A DNA stretch of 64,000 nucleotides, from contig JADGJC010000166.1 in the NCBI GenBank assembly GCA_027596075.1, positions 24,331-88,330 on the forward strand, in the 5' to 3' direction. The translations under genes and the position numbers were made by a program. The stretch is from Rhizophlyctis rosea. Lineage: Eukaryota; Chytridiomycota; Chytridiomycetes; Rhizophlyctidales; Rhizophlyctidaceae. The notes under the pieces are model-generated. The model ran no database searches. It saw only the letters and a list, made by a program, of their open reading frames with translations, and was not told where the DNA came from. How positions within the stretch are numbered: position 1 is the first letter of the stretch; every line of letters begins with the position of its first letter. Shown here piece after piece: positions 51,201 to 60,498 of this stretch.

Positions 51201-51247
51201 GGAACTCTGCAGCGCAGAGTGCTGCTGCTCCTGCTGCTGCTGTTTAA
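48224..51247 (+). CDS. HAM1-like fungal protein (DUF5923/BPI-like type)
   Basis: Most likely two exons, 48224-48728 and 48798-51247, giving 984 residues. The 69-nt segment 48729-48797 starts GTGAGT and ends TTATAG, keeps frame, and encodes an out-of-character hydrophobic insert, so it is probably an intron. N-terminal features: LTQAQKEELAASKMRSLTYL and a region with VARLLVSSPKFRSLLVDA, typical of the fungal HAM1 N-terminal family. The middle has Ala-rich helices and TLFDRFKWFTRASLQQPGYI. The C-terminal half (KPTLLSDLQNVVLPVLTNEI, VDNPDVYLSLDNI) resembles the lipid-binding, BPI-like HAM1 C-terminal domain. A charged coiled-coil (KQKVEKARVAREEKERLKRE) follows, then a Thr/Ala/Gly-rich tail with two AHxLGxSA repeats preceded by GHPTQFAE. 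The HAM1 protein is linked to hyphal fusion in Neurospora; that function is not shown here. The C-rich codon use suggests strong expression. Confidence 0.85.
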   Translation: MTAGIQPRLSTAGQIPSSATYVADDTLTQAQKEELAASKMRSLTYLTDKWQSGVPPTNAEIDSFLTHLETTQAFESHRGELSAEGAKVLDDTKAFFAEFRRFVREKNEGEVLQKFVVESREGGKVAWRDHGDQLKSNAANLKNEIKKKGVKGKAREVAPDDEVTAGNEGELFDVFNGCRWNNILIIVFPFIAYQKAATVARLLVSSPKFRSLLVDAVSLSQYVLAGLAEKSAKTLRERGDAVVQNNQDVYHEASNQNGLGAPGSVAAPYNQPTSSSNIPPLVPQTQGVHTNSVNPNVPAANVTTHSEIPNSRPPTEGEAARDAANTANSAIPAALADTQTAQNIQQGAANAAAKTTNALTSKLSPEAQARALAAKDAVVGSVKEEIPQEKRDEIVAKLKDLIRETQEHPEYQEAIEYLWNTFSELNDKGKAKIQQTTDTVQSGEYNKEVHTHVLTARDYLRTFIERLAGGRPLGPLINSLDAIRLIIQNDKDLHTLFDRFKWFTRASLQQPGYIDRQEWKDEGNHLITSIRTIMDERYRPQTETLKREGQLYRDALRDDVGSRKLSEAGARINQDLFKDANGNLTFKPTLLSDLQNVVLPVLTNEIRVIPVPKITVDNPDVYLSLDNIILTTAAILPSLIEMEMHNSAVVALKKGSKSVSEHKLTVGVYQIQAKMDNVKFEVRKKKGFPTITDSGLASLLLARNGLSIRVTLQLSPVNPHRTVRLTQVQAHIDTLKIRLSKTKHQALYSLVLPLLNSTIKTAIARAIEKTIRDQIGALDGTITKQKVEKARVAREEKERLKREALENGSGGVKNRLSGVFGTAKRRATEKKEEAKNTAGSEYNKLSVDKDRSRVSYENGAGVEAINGGVKATDGKGGSLTLEAPTFGSGTSGTLDSTVHAPKHAHQTHQEVLAGGNGTTNPSASTTTNTSTTAGHTGHPTQFAEARAHQLGDSAVGSVGKGPEYTKANATTTGTAGEFGHPTQFAETRAHELGNSAAQSAAAPAAAV

Positions 51248-51860
51248 GGAGTGAGGGTTTAAATGAGGGTAGGGTGTGTTTATAGGACGAGGACTGTATA
51301 TTTTTTCTGTCTCATTAGTGTAGTTTGTGTGATGTTTTTGTATGCTTTTCTGTACAATGTTCGTTGGTGTAATAAATACTATGAAGAGTTTTTTCACAGT
51401 TTACGATTTTGTTTCAATTGTGCGTTACGAGGTGGTTCCGATCGTGTGTTGGTGTGGCGAGTGTGAAAGTCTTGCCGTCTAGCTTGTGTCGTCCTCCTGC
51501 ATCAATGTTATCTTCCTTGTCTAGTCTTGTACAAGTAGAGAGCGATGAACACTTTTGTTTTCCCGGAAGGAGTTTGTTGTAGTCTTCGGTTTTGGCGAGA
51601 CAGCATCGAATCTGGTCGATTGCTGTGTCTTTGAGTCTGTGCTTCGACTCGAGCGTTTTTTCTGGCAATTTGGTTGCTGCGGTTGCCGCTACCGACCAAC
51701 ACCTGATGGGGAAAAGACAGGGTGGGTATGTGAAGATACCTGAAGAGATTTACATCATCATATTGACGAACATGATGGGCTCATTCAAGGTCCCTACCTC
51801 ATAGCACACGTCTTTTTATCAGTATCTTTAGAACTCAGGTATTGCAACTTCCTCTGAAAA

Positions 51861-52526
51861 TTAGGTGTTAATGGAACAGTTTGATCCTCTATGAACGAAA
51901 ACCTCGGCAGCAAGTTTCATTGAGGTTGGAAGCTTCTCATTGGCGAATCTGAACCTGGCAAGGAAAAGTGCGCTAATGTCTTCATCTTGCCGACGCTCAA
52001 ACCTTTTTTCCGTTGTTTCGAGCATGCTCAGAGTTTCCATAGGGCAATTTGTGGGTTTCTTTGTTACAACGATATCTGTGTCGTCATTATTTCTCGGAAT
52101 GCTACAAGCGGTCCGCGCCACTGCTAGAAAGCTGCTATTGGAAACAACCTCGGCCAGTACCGGTCCTGGTTCTGCTTCCGTCGTAACCGGTTGGTAGTCG
52201 CGGATGGGGGATAGTGAAATGAGGAAAAAAGGTGGCTGTTTTTCAGCAACGAAATCGGATTGATCGATGAGAAAGTCGGGTGGTTCATGTAGTTGTTTTC
52301 TTGATATACATATTTGACAAATGCTTCCACGACATTTTGTGCTTGTAAGAGAATATGGACCGGTTTGAGCATCGAGGTGAAACTGGAAAATGCAGCTTGG
52401 TTGGACTTGACTCTGGGGAATGCTTCCTTTCCATGTATTTGTCGAGAACCCGCGCCATGAGGAGTCCTTTGAGGCATCGTGTGCTGTGCCTTGCTTGGAG
52501 TCCATGTTCTTTTTGGCCTTTGTCAT
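51861..52526 (-). CDS. Hypothetical 221-residue reading frame
   Basis: A single open frame, not recognised. It has no signal peptide, membrane segment or known motif; the C-terminal part (RRQDEDISALFLARFRFANEK) is charged and plausibly helical. Its length is somewhat more than expected by chance in this DNA, but there is no independent support. It would end 3' to 3' with the HAM1-like gene. Confidence 0.3.
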   Translation of the reverse strand: MTKAKKNMDSKQGTAHDASKDSSWRGFSTNTWKGSIPQSQVQPSCIFQFHLDAQTGPYSLTSTKCRGSICQICISRKQLHEPPDFLIDQSDFVAEKQPPFFLISLSPIRDYQPVTTEAEPGPVLAEVVSNSSFLAVARTACSIPRNNDDTDIVVTKKPTNCPMETLSMLETTEKRFERRQDEDISALFLARFRFANEKLPTSMKLAAEVFVHRGSNCSINT

Positions 52527-52825
52527 GTACCGGTATGTTCAACCACCTCGAATACTTATCCTGAGGGTTGAAGAGGGGCAAAGGAACCCTCGGGCCACGA
52601 GGCTCGTGGCGGGATCACTGTGCCGCAGAAATTACCGATTGCACCTCCAAAACTCGGTCCTGTGGCTTGTGAATGAGAAAGGAGGTACTCATCTCATTCC
52701 CTATATTACATTGCAATACGGAGATGCTCATTTGCTGAGTTGATTTCACAGTGTTCCCATTCACAAAACAATGTTTCTACTTGTCTGCAGTCGCCTTGAC
52801 CAAGGAGCCTCGCGAGTCCCACCAA

Positions 52826-52834
52826 CATAAAAGG
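52826..52834 (+). promoter_or_regulatory. TATA-like box, first CFEM copy
   Basis: CATAAAAGG lies about 95-100 bp before the ATG at 52927. Similar boxes precede the other two CFEM copies at nearly the same distance. Confidence 0.45.
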
Positions 52835-52926
52835 AACGCCCCACTTGCCCCTAAGACTTCCAACATCGGAGACCGTACGAAACATTGCTCTTTTCCATAG
52901 CTCCTAAAACCACCTCCACCTTCACC

Positions 52927-53190
52927 ATGCAACTCCTACACATCTTTATCGTCCCAGCCTCTTTTTCCGCCGTTGCGCCATGCGTCTCCGCCTCCTGCTC
53001 CGCCCAAGATTAAGCGCTTACCTATACAAGTGTGGGCACGTTCTGCGCGGCGGCCCTCGCTTCCATCGCCCCAACAGGCCCAGTCCAACCTCCCGCTGTC
53101 CCTGTCAACATTGCCAATACCAATACTGGTGCTCCGCCGATGGTCACTGGTGCCGTCATTGAACAACCAGCTATGATCGTGCGGGTATGA
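52927..53190 (+). pseudogene. Decayed CFEM secreted-protein gene
   Basis: It begins MQLLHIFIVPASFSA, a signal peptide like those of the two downstream CFEM genes, after the same TTCACCATGCAA start context. It then jumps to the sixth CFEM cysteine (APCVSASCSAQD), so the segment with cysteines 1-5 is missing. A TAA at 53011 interrupts the frame exactly where the intact copy has a short loop. The same frame then continues through the eighth cysteine (GTFCAAA) and a Pro-rich tail to TGA at 53190. One internal deletion plus one in-frame stop make it a pseudogene. An intron cannot restore the missing cysteines because no sequence for them is present. Confidence 0.75.
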
Positions 53191-54377
53191 TACGTCTCAT
53201 GTGATTTCGGCCATTGTCTAGTTGAGGTAGGATGTTGCATGGCCATACACGAAATCAAAACGCTCAAGAGCGCTTCATATATGCAGAAACGACATCTGCG
53301 TCTCCGTATTGGACTATCCATAGTGAAAGGGTATTTGGGGTCCTTTTGGGACAAATTGTATATAGCGGGTTTGGTTGACGGTGTCATATCTTATACACAG
53401 CTAATAAGGATGCGATAATCTGCATATGTGTTCATACTTCCATCCCTGTCGTTGTGTTTGCGAATGGCCTGCAAAATGATTGTTATGGTCTCTCCCGTAC
53501 GCCCAATGTTCCGGCGCGTTTCCTCCATTGGTATGGTCCATGTTTGCGGCAAGTTTGCATCACGTCTGTGGACTATTCATTACTTTTTGAGTTTGTTTAC
53601 AATAGTTGGTCTTTAAGTACTATGAAGGTTAATCAGAACTTACAAGGTGGTGCGCATTGAGTTGTGTGTTCGTTGGGTGCCAGTTCTTGCCATCCACGAA
53701 ATGGGAAGACGCTTCTACTTTCGCTTCATGTCCGGTTGCTGAGAATCAACATTTGGGAAAATAAAGAACACTTTTGGTGATGCATAAGTTTTGCGTGCTG
53801 GTCGTGTGATTGAACACAATGATCGCTGGTCATTTACGATAGGTTCTTTGTTAGGACTTTAGAAGTGGGCTCCTTTTTGCATCCACACTGCTGGTCGGTG
53901 CTATCGAATGAACACCTGGTGGTGTAAGAATATGATGGAAATGACATTGAGTCTTTGCAGCATGGCATGGCTGTCCGCCGTCGGGGAAGTTTGTCTCATG
54001 TTCTCGGGTTGGTTCGGCGTAGGGTTGTGTGGAGGTCCTTGGGAGACGGGTTATCATGCTTGTGTTGAGGCCTCACATGGTGAGCCCGCTGTTTCAGTTG
54101 CCAGTTCATTTTTGGGTTCCGAGCGTTTCCCTCCAATTGAACTAATCGATTCATGTTGATGGTGTCCCGGGCCAGGAGGCGTGTGGCGGCCGTGCTGTGC
54201 CACTGAATTTCGAAAGGATCGGACTCTGGGACGATCTGCATCACCGAAACTCTGTTGACATGCGTGGATGGGAAAGGAGAACTCCGCCCCATGCGCATCC
54301 ATTGAATTACGCGTTCAAATTTTCTTCATTCACCATACCAGTGTTTTGATTGTTGGTGCGATTGGTGACAGAAATGG

Positions 54378-54385
54378 TATAAGAA
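54378..54385 (+). promoter_or_regulatory. TATA-like box, second CFEM gene
   Basis: TATAAGAA lies 96 bp before the ATG at 54474, matching the spacing at the neighbouring CFEM copies. Confidence 0.45.
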
Positions 54386-54473
54386 GGAAGCATCCAGGTT
54401 CGAGGGGTCGGCAGATGTACTTGCTGACTTCACAGCACATATCAATAGAACACAATTTCAAGCTACCTTCACC

Positions 54474-54890
54474 ATGCAACTAAAACTTCTTTTCATAGCT
54501 TTCAGTCTTTTACTGAGTTCTTGTCACACCCAGTCCCTTGACACCATACCTGCATGCGCACTTACTTGCTTCATCACTCCCCTCACCAGGGATGGCTGCA
54601 GCGGGCTAACCAATTTTGCGTGCCACTGTCAGCAGGCAAACACCCTACTTGCTACAGCCGCACCATGCATTGGAGCAGCCTGCTCTGCGAACGAACAAGC
54701 TGCTGCCATAAGCGCCTTTGCATCACTTTGTAATGCAGCCGGCGTGGCTCTCTCGGCAGCCAATACTCCTACCCCGATCCTTGGTCCCGCCCGGCCTCCC
54801 ACCGACATTCCCAACCCCGGAGGTCCTTCTATCCCTCCTGAAAACCCGGATGCCATTGTTGGGCAGCCAGGCCTGATTCCCCCTGCATGA
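54474..54890 (+). CDS. Secreted CFEM-domain protein
   Basis: 138 residues, single exon. Residues 1-20 form a signal peptide (LLFIAFSLLLSSC). The mature part has exactly eight cysteines in CFEM order: PACALTC, DGC, FACHC, APC, AAC and LC. A Pro-rich tail (PARPPTDIPNPGGPS) follows with no obvious GPI signal, so it is probably free and secreted. CFEM proteins bind haem or act at the cell surface; in pathogens some are effectors. The Asp before the CFEM third cysteine (DGC) is present, the position used for haem iron in known haem-binding members; haem binding itself is inferred. It has a decayed copy upstream and an intact copy downstream. Confidence 0.9.
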   Translation: MQLKLLFIAFSLLLSSCHTQSLDTIPACALTCFITPLTRDGCSGLTNFACHCQQANTLLATAAPCIGAACSANEQAAAISAFASLCNAAGVALSAANTPTPILGPARPPTDIPNPGGPSIPPENPDAIVGQPGLIPPA

Positions 54891-55493
54891 TACCAGATAC
54901 GTGAGTAATTTGATCCTCTGTCTTCAGATAATGCTTTGCTGCTGTCGGTTCATGAACATGCGAACGCTTATCAGTATCTATATACAGCAATCATACATGG
55001 TCCCCTTTCTTTTTATCTGTTTGAGCGGGCTGTGCAATCGGTCCGATTGGTCATATGATGTATTCCAAATAACAATTTGAAAGTTCGTTCCCGTTGGCCT
55101 TCGCGCCTTCAATAAGTTCTTCCGGTCGGCAGCTGCCATTCCGATAATCTGATTGGCCTAGAAACACATCCATCCTGGCGTAGCTATCCCTCACCCAAAC
55201 AACCCTCGGACTTCACGGTTCAATTTGACCTGTTGTGGAAATATGAGTCCGATGGTTTAGATTTGTCTGCGTGTGGCTGCTTTCTGTGGCCGGTTGGGTT
55301 GTACAGCAGTTGTAACGTTTTGACCGTGATAGGGCATATTGAGTAACACAGTATCGGATGCATAGCCTAAGCCCCCACAGATCTCTTTATTGAATTTTGG
55401 ATTGGACCCTCCATTCTTTCTCACTAAATTCATTTTGCAGGACCCTTCCCGGTCCCACAACCGTTTATCAAACTCTTACGCTTTCGCATCTAC

Positions 55494-55500
55494 TATAACA
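55494..55500 (+). promoter_or_regulatory. TATA-like box, third CFEM gene
   Basis: TATAACA lies 88 bp before the ATG at 55582, in line with the other two copies. Confidence 0.4.
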
Positions 55501-55581
55501 AGGGAAGCGTCGCTGCCTCGTCTGAAAGAATCAGATTCTTTACACTTTGCTGAATCACATCGACCATAACCCGCTTTCACC

Positions 55582-55995
55582 ATGCAATTCAACCACCTCG
55601 CCATTACCCCCGCCTTTCTGCTCACCTTCTGTCATGCACAAACAGTCGCCGACGTACCGTTTTGCGCTTTGAACTGCGCCATAACAGCGACAGGCGCTAC
55701 GGGTTGCGCGGCAACCGACTTGAAGTGCCAATGCGAAAGGCAGATCTTCCTTCCTGCTCTTCTACCATGCGTCGAAAAGGCCTGTCCCCCTGATGACCAG
55801 GCGCGAACGAACAGCGTCATGGCTGAGCTTTGCAGGCAGAAAGGGGTTACTCTCGTGTTCCCTGCTCCCGCTCCACCCACTCCACCTTCAGTGCCGGTTG
55901 ATACACCTAATACGGACAATACCGGAGGGTTCATTCCTAATGCTGATTTCCAAGGTGGTGGCGAGCAGCCGCTGGATGGTGCTGAGTTCGAATGA
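55582..55995 (+). CDS. Secreted CFEM-domain protein
   Basis: 137 residues, single exon. Signal peptide at residues 1-20 (LAITPAFLLTFCHA). Eight CFEM cysteines: PFCALNC, GC, KCQC, PC, AC and LC. Before the third cysteine it has TGC rather than DGC, so the axial Asp used by known haem-binding CFEM proteins is absent and haem binding is doubtful. The tail is Pro-rich then Gly/Glu-rich, without a GPI signal. It shares start context and TATA spacing with the gene at 54474 and arose by tandem duplication. Confidence 0.9.
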   Translation: MQFNHLAITPAFLLTFCHAQTVADVPFCALNCAITATGATGCAATDLKCQCERQIFLPALLPCVEKACPPDDQARTNSVMAELCRQKGVTLVFPAPAPPTPPSVPVDTPNTDNTGGFIPNADFQGGGEQPLDGAEFE

Positions 55996-57076
55996 TGTGT
56001 TTCGTAGGTGAGGCTATTGTACGTTCCTTCCGATGCTCCCAATGCTAACAGATACGCAAGGAACGTCCATGCAGATCATTTGACGATTGAAAGGGGATTG
56101 TAAGCTTGATGTACATAATTAGATACAGTCATGTGTCCGCTTGTATTTCTATCAATATAATCGGTCATGATGATACCACCGTCAGATAGTTGATATGTTG
56201 AGGCCATGATTGCAGAGTGTGCCTTCCGAACATTTTCGGATTGGCATCATTTGTGAGGACGACGAGCGGGACCGGCGGTCATGCCGAACACTTAGTCAAT
56301 GAATTGTGCCATTTCGACCTCAGGGACTGTTACTCTTACAAAGAGAGATTTGAACATTACCGAGTTTGGGTTTCCATTGGAGCTCCGCTTGCACTGCGGT
56401 CTAAGCAACGTGGTATCCTTCAGACAGCGACTCAGCAGGAAGTCTAGACCCTTGGGAAGCACGAGGCATTCGATTGATCGGACAGCTCGGAGGGCTTGAG
56501 ATCCCTTTCGATCTATGGAGGGTTTTCATAGAGCGAAGACTAGTGTCTTTTCCTTCGTATTGTCACCTAGGATTGACGATGCAAAGAAGTGAGACCCTCT
56601 CGTAACGAAGTCTTCATATCTTTAGCAGTCCGGCCCAAAGCGACTGTGTTGGAGGTCAATCTAGACCCTACAAAGCAGTTTCTAATTATGGTCCATTTCC
56701 TATCACCACGTGGTCGAACACCGCAAGGGCCGTATCAATCTTGTGTCGAATGTAAGACTCTTCTTGAAAAGCGCCACCAACAACTCAAGTGCTTAACAAC
56801 CGAGGCGACGCCCAGCATTCACTGTCAGCATCTGACTGGATGAACATCCCTTCGTGGAGATTGACAACTTCGCCCATACCTGAACTGTCACCATTAAACA
56901 GTTGGAGACATAATGAGAAGGGCTGCTGAGGTACGACCTTGTTGTGAAGTTGCACTGCTGATTAAATTGTTGAGCTGAGTGCCTCCCCTCAGTAGGAAAA
57001 CCTGCCATATCTGTACTGCTTAAACATCGCTTAACCATCCATTTGTCCTCCTCAATCCTTCCATGAGCGAATCATC
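55996..57076. other. Intergenic
   Basis: 3' side of the CFEM gene and 5' side of the membrane-protein gene. No further gene seen. Confidence 0.4.
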
Positions 57077-58084
57077 ATGATAATAAAGGGCCGCAACTCC
57101 AAACGTGCCATGTGCTTAGCTTTGGTGCTCTCGGATTTCCTCATGCTCTACACAATCAGCGTACCGGTGCCTTGGAGTAAGCTAAAGACTGACTATTTTG
57201 ATTCATCCAAAGGATGTATATATCCGCGATACGAATCTTCACTCCTCACTCTTTATGCTGGAGAGCACGGAGATTGGGCAATCGTGGACAGCACCATCAT
57301 TGCTGTACTCACAGCTGTTGGCACCTCCACGCTGTTAGGCACCGCCTCCTTGATCATTTGGAACGTCCGCCACGAAAAGACCGCTGCGCTGGCCCATTGG
57401 TTGGGAGCCGTGGACATCTCGGCTTGGGGAATAGTAGGGAGGATGAACGGAGCTGGTAGAGAGGGCAACGCAATCACGGTTGGGGATTTGGTGTGGGCGG
57501 TCTTGGCTTATGGGTCGCAGATGTTGAAGTATTTTTCGGGGCCGATTGGGACGGCTTTGGCGATATTGGGATCGGTATCACCCATCTCTGTAGGGCCCGT
57601 GCCCGAGGAGGTGATGATCAATCAATTCATATGCAGCAATAGGGAGAGGACCGGCGCGTTCTGTTATTGGCCATTTTTCTGGGGGTTTTTGGTGATCTTG
57701 GTGGGCATGTGGGTCATCGGAGCCTTGTTGGATTCACCAAGCAAGGCGATGTTCAGGGCGGCTGCAGGGGAGATGGGCGACAACTGTTACAGGCTTGCCT
57801 GGAGGGATCTGGTATCGACTTGGGTACGAAAGCTAGAGGTGACTTATGCGGATGACGGGACGCCCAAGTACCATATTGGATATGAATTGGCTAGAGGTTC
57901 AAGGCACACGGGGTTGGACAGGGACGTGCTTGGAGCGGCCAAGTCCCTCACATTGGGGAATGCGATTATCGGTACGAGAGAAGGGACGGGGGAAACGGCA
58001 TCGAATCTACCCACCCTCACAACAACCAGACTTGAAATTTCCAGAACGTCCTCAGTGCGAGTGGATGAAACCGAAATTTTGTGA
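57077..58084 (+). CDS. Multi-pass membrane protein of unknown function
   Basis: 335 residues from the ATG at 57077. Hydrophobic segments lie at about 11-31 (CLALVLSDFLMLYTISV), 69-95 (IIAVLTAVGTSTLLGTASL), 137-175 (two weaker ones, ending IGTALAILGSV) and 203-222 (FFWGFLVILVGMWVIGALL), so four or five membrane passes. The C-terminal 100 residues are soluble and Thr/Ser-rich. I do not recognise the family. The first segment starts close to the N-terminus, so an upstream exon is possible. It lies between the CFEM genes and an opposite-strand gene. Confidence 0.65.
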   Translation: MIIKGRNSKRAMCLALVLSDFLMLYTISVPVPWSKLKTDYFDSSKGCIYPRYESSLLTLYAGEHGDWAIVDSTIIAVLTAVGTSTLLGTASLIIWNVRHEKTAALAHWLGAVDISAWGIVGRMNGAGREGNAITVGDLVWAVLAYGSQMLKYFSGPIGTALAILGSVSPISVGPVPEEVMINQFICSNRERTGAFCYWPFFWGFLVILVGMWVIGALLDSPSKAMFRAAAGEMGDNCYRLAWRDLVSTWVRKLEVTYADDGTPKYHIGYELARGSRHTGLDRDVLGAAKSLTLGNAIIGTREGTGETASNLPTLTTTRLEISRTSSVRVDETEIL

Positions 58085-58664
58085 CCATGACCCGCCCAAT
58101 CCCGTCGAACCGCCTACCTCCGTCCGTCCCATCTTTTAAAACGTCATACCATTCGTCCCACCCCTCACCGATCCGTCATCCTCTACTCTTCTCCGTCCAG
58201 TCGTCCTTTCACACTCAAACAGCTGACCCTCAAGCTGCCGTACCTACTCCCACCCCTCACTTTCAACAATGCCACTCCTGCTCTTCCCCCTTCCGAAGAC
58301 ACAACATTCAATATCCCATATCTGTAATCAACCGACGCGTTCTACTTCTCCGACCGCCTTGTACATTCTCCCACCCTCGAGCACCACCTGTAGATTTGTA
58401 TGTTGCAATTTGGTTTAGAGGGAGAGATACTATTGTGATCAAAACCGCCCATTTTGTATTTAGTTAATGTTTGTTGGTACGTTTCTGAGTAGAGAGAAAT
58501 TTATTGCGGTGACCGGTCTCGGGTCGTGTTGGTGACACTCAAGCAAAGTATTTGGCACTAATTGATGAAGCGGGCCAGGACTTCCCTACGGAGCCGAACA
58601 CAAAGTTGAAAATTGCTAATAATTACAAGATGTGGGTCATCCCCGCTGTTGCATGCTTGACATC

Positions 58665-59198
58665 TTATTTCAGAGTAACATCTGGGTTAACCAATTGAAT
58701 GGAATGCAACCACCCTTTCGTTTCCTTCTCGTCGCCATATTTCACTCCCTTCCCGCCCCTCTTCCCGTTATCCTTCTTTCTATCTGCCCCATACTTCTCT
58801 TTCCTCCCAAACGCCCGCAAACGCCCTAAAACTCGGTGCCAGAATACTACGGGCGTTCGAAAAATAGCCCCCCACCATTGCTTCCAAAGTTCAACATCCT
58901 TCAGCCACTCCTTACGCTCATCAAATCGCAAAGTCCGCTCTGCAATCTTTCGTTGATCCTCATTCAATTTGACCAAGGTGAGATATATGCAAGCGTTTGA
59001 TATCCACCGATCGCCAATCTGCTTTGAGACTGCGCTATTGGTGAGTGCTAGATAGCGGGCGACTGAGGGTTCGATACCGCGGTCGATGTACGACTGTAGG
59101 ATGGCTAGGTACGGGTCAGGCAGGATGGGTGCTTGGAATTGGAGGTTATGAGGACAGGCTGACGTTGATTGCATGAGTGGTAACGGATCTTGTGGCAT
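58665..59198 (-). CDS. Unrecognised protein, 177 residues
   Basis: Start taken at the first ATG (59198); the frame stays open for about 43 codons upstream without an ATG, so a 5' exon may exist. The middle is helical and charged (YIDRGIEPSVARYLAL, ERTLRFDERKEWLKDVELWK), with tryptophans near WKQWWGAIF and a Lys/Gly-rich C-terminus. No known domain. It is divergently arranged with the gene at 59530, about 330 bp apart, so the two may share a promoter region. Confidence 0.5.
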   Translation of the reverse strand: MPQDPLPLMQSTSACPHNLQFQAPILPDPYLAILQSYIDRGIEPSVARYLALTNSAVSKQIGDRWISNACIYLTLVKLNEDQRKIAERTLRFDERKEWLKDVELWKQWWGAIFRTPVVFWHRVLGRLRAFGRKEKYGADRKKDNGKRGGKGVKYGDEKETKGWLHSIQLVNPDVTLK

Positions 59199-59529
59199 GT
59201 TGTAGCAAGAACCTCCAGCAATAAGGTCTTCTACAGTGTGTCTAGCTCTTTGTGCGTTGTCGCAATGCACACTGGGTGTCAAAGATGGTATTGTCCAACA
59301 ACCTTTTCTTTTGGCTGGACCTCTTCATTTCCGAACATGGCTACAGTCGCAGTCTGCATGGACAAAAGATTGGATGATCGAGAACATTTGCTCATCTGCG
59401 AAATATTCAGGCTCCCAATCTTCTCTCAGCTTTTGATCATACGTCAGAATAGCCATCCGTCCACTGACATTCATTCTGCAAGTCTCTACCCCTCTTTCCT
59501 TGTCTGCAACAGGCTAGGTAAAATCGCTC

Positions 59530-60498
59530 ATGGAGCAAACTCCTCTTGCCCCATTCCTTGCCGGCCTTACACCCGATTATAGTAACATCGAATCTCAACT
59601 CATCACAGAGCGCGCGATACGTCATGAAGTCTTAGCTATATGCAAAGAGTACTGTTTCTCGCCAAACATATCTTTGGATCTCGCCAATCAATTTGCAGAT
59701 GATGAACTGAATGACGAAGAATGGGTTATTCGCGCAGAGCCCATCGTACAGGAATACATACTGTCACGTCATGACAAGGATATGTTGGGCACGGAGTATA
59801 AGACGGGAACCAATCGAGCGCTGGGCATCCAGGATTTGGTGAATTGGGGTTTCTCGCCTGAAGCTGCTGAAGCAATCAGAGGAGCGGTCGGGGATGTTGA
59901 CTGGATGAATGAAGCGCTATCGTTCTGGGTAGACTCGCTTCTGCGTGGGGATTGTCGTACCTTGCCAATGAACTTCCCTTATCTTGAAGACAAGCGCAAC
60001 GAGTGGTTTGAATCCTCTGTGCATCCTGGTCTTGCACTGTACAACATCGACAACCCATTCAACCTCGTCACATCATCCGCCGACTCGGATTGGACATCCC
60101 TTAACCCCGTCCTATCCTCCAACCCCCGTCTCGCAACCATCATCGCAAACAACATAACAAATATATATGCTTTATACTTCCACGCCTGCTCATGGTCGAA
60201 CGCCTACGACATCATACAAACAACCGATCGCCTTCCTCTCCGTCCCTACATCTACGGCCAGGATTTCGGTCTGCCACTTTCAGCATCTTTCTATACCAGT
60301 CCGTCAATAAGAGGGGCCGTGGAACGGTTGATCAAGAATGTACACAGGTTGCCGGGGCCTGGCGGGTCATCCTGGATGAGTCAGGGCGCTTTTCTGATTT
60401 TCTGCGTTGAGGTAGAAGCGCTGAACAAGCTGCAGGACGTTGTCGATGTGGGGAGTGGAGATGCTTGGGCGGAATTGATGGTCAGGTCTCGCCGTTAA
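59530..60498 (+). CDS. Unrecognised soluble protein, 322 residues
   Basis: Open single frame from ATG 59530 to 60498. No signal peptide or membrane segment. Composition is ordinary and globular, with aromatic-rich parts (NIYALYFHACSWSNAYDI, RPYIYGQDFG). The part GFSPEAAEAIRGAV weakly resembles the spacing of GIEPSVARYLAL in the divergent neighbour, which could mean distant relationship. Function unknown. Confidence 0.6.
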   Translation: MEQTPLAPFLAGLTPDYSNIESQLITERAIRHEVLAICKEYCFSPNISLDLANQFADDELNDEEWVIRAEPIVQEYILSRHDKDMLGTEYKTGTNRALGIQDLVNWGFSPEAAEAIRGAVGDVDWMNEALSFWVDSLLRGDCRTLPMNFPYLEDKRNEWFESSVHPGLALYNIDNPFNLVTSSADSDWTSLNPVLSSNPRLATIIANNITNIYALYFHACSWSNAYDIIQTTDRLPLRPYIYGQDFGLPLSASFYTSPSIRGAVERLIKNVHRLPGPGGSSWMSQGAFLIFCVEVEALNKLQDVVDVGSGDAWAELMVRSRR

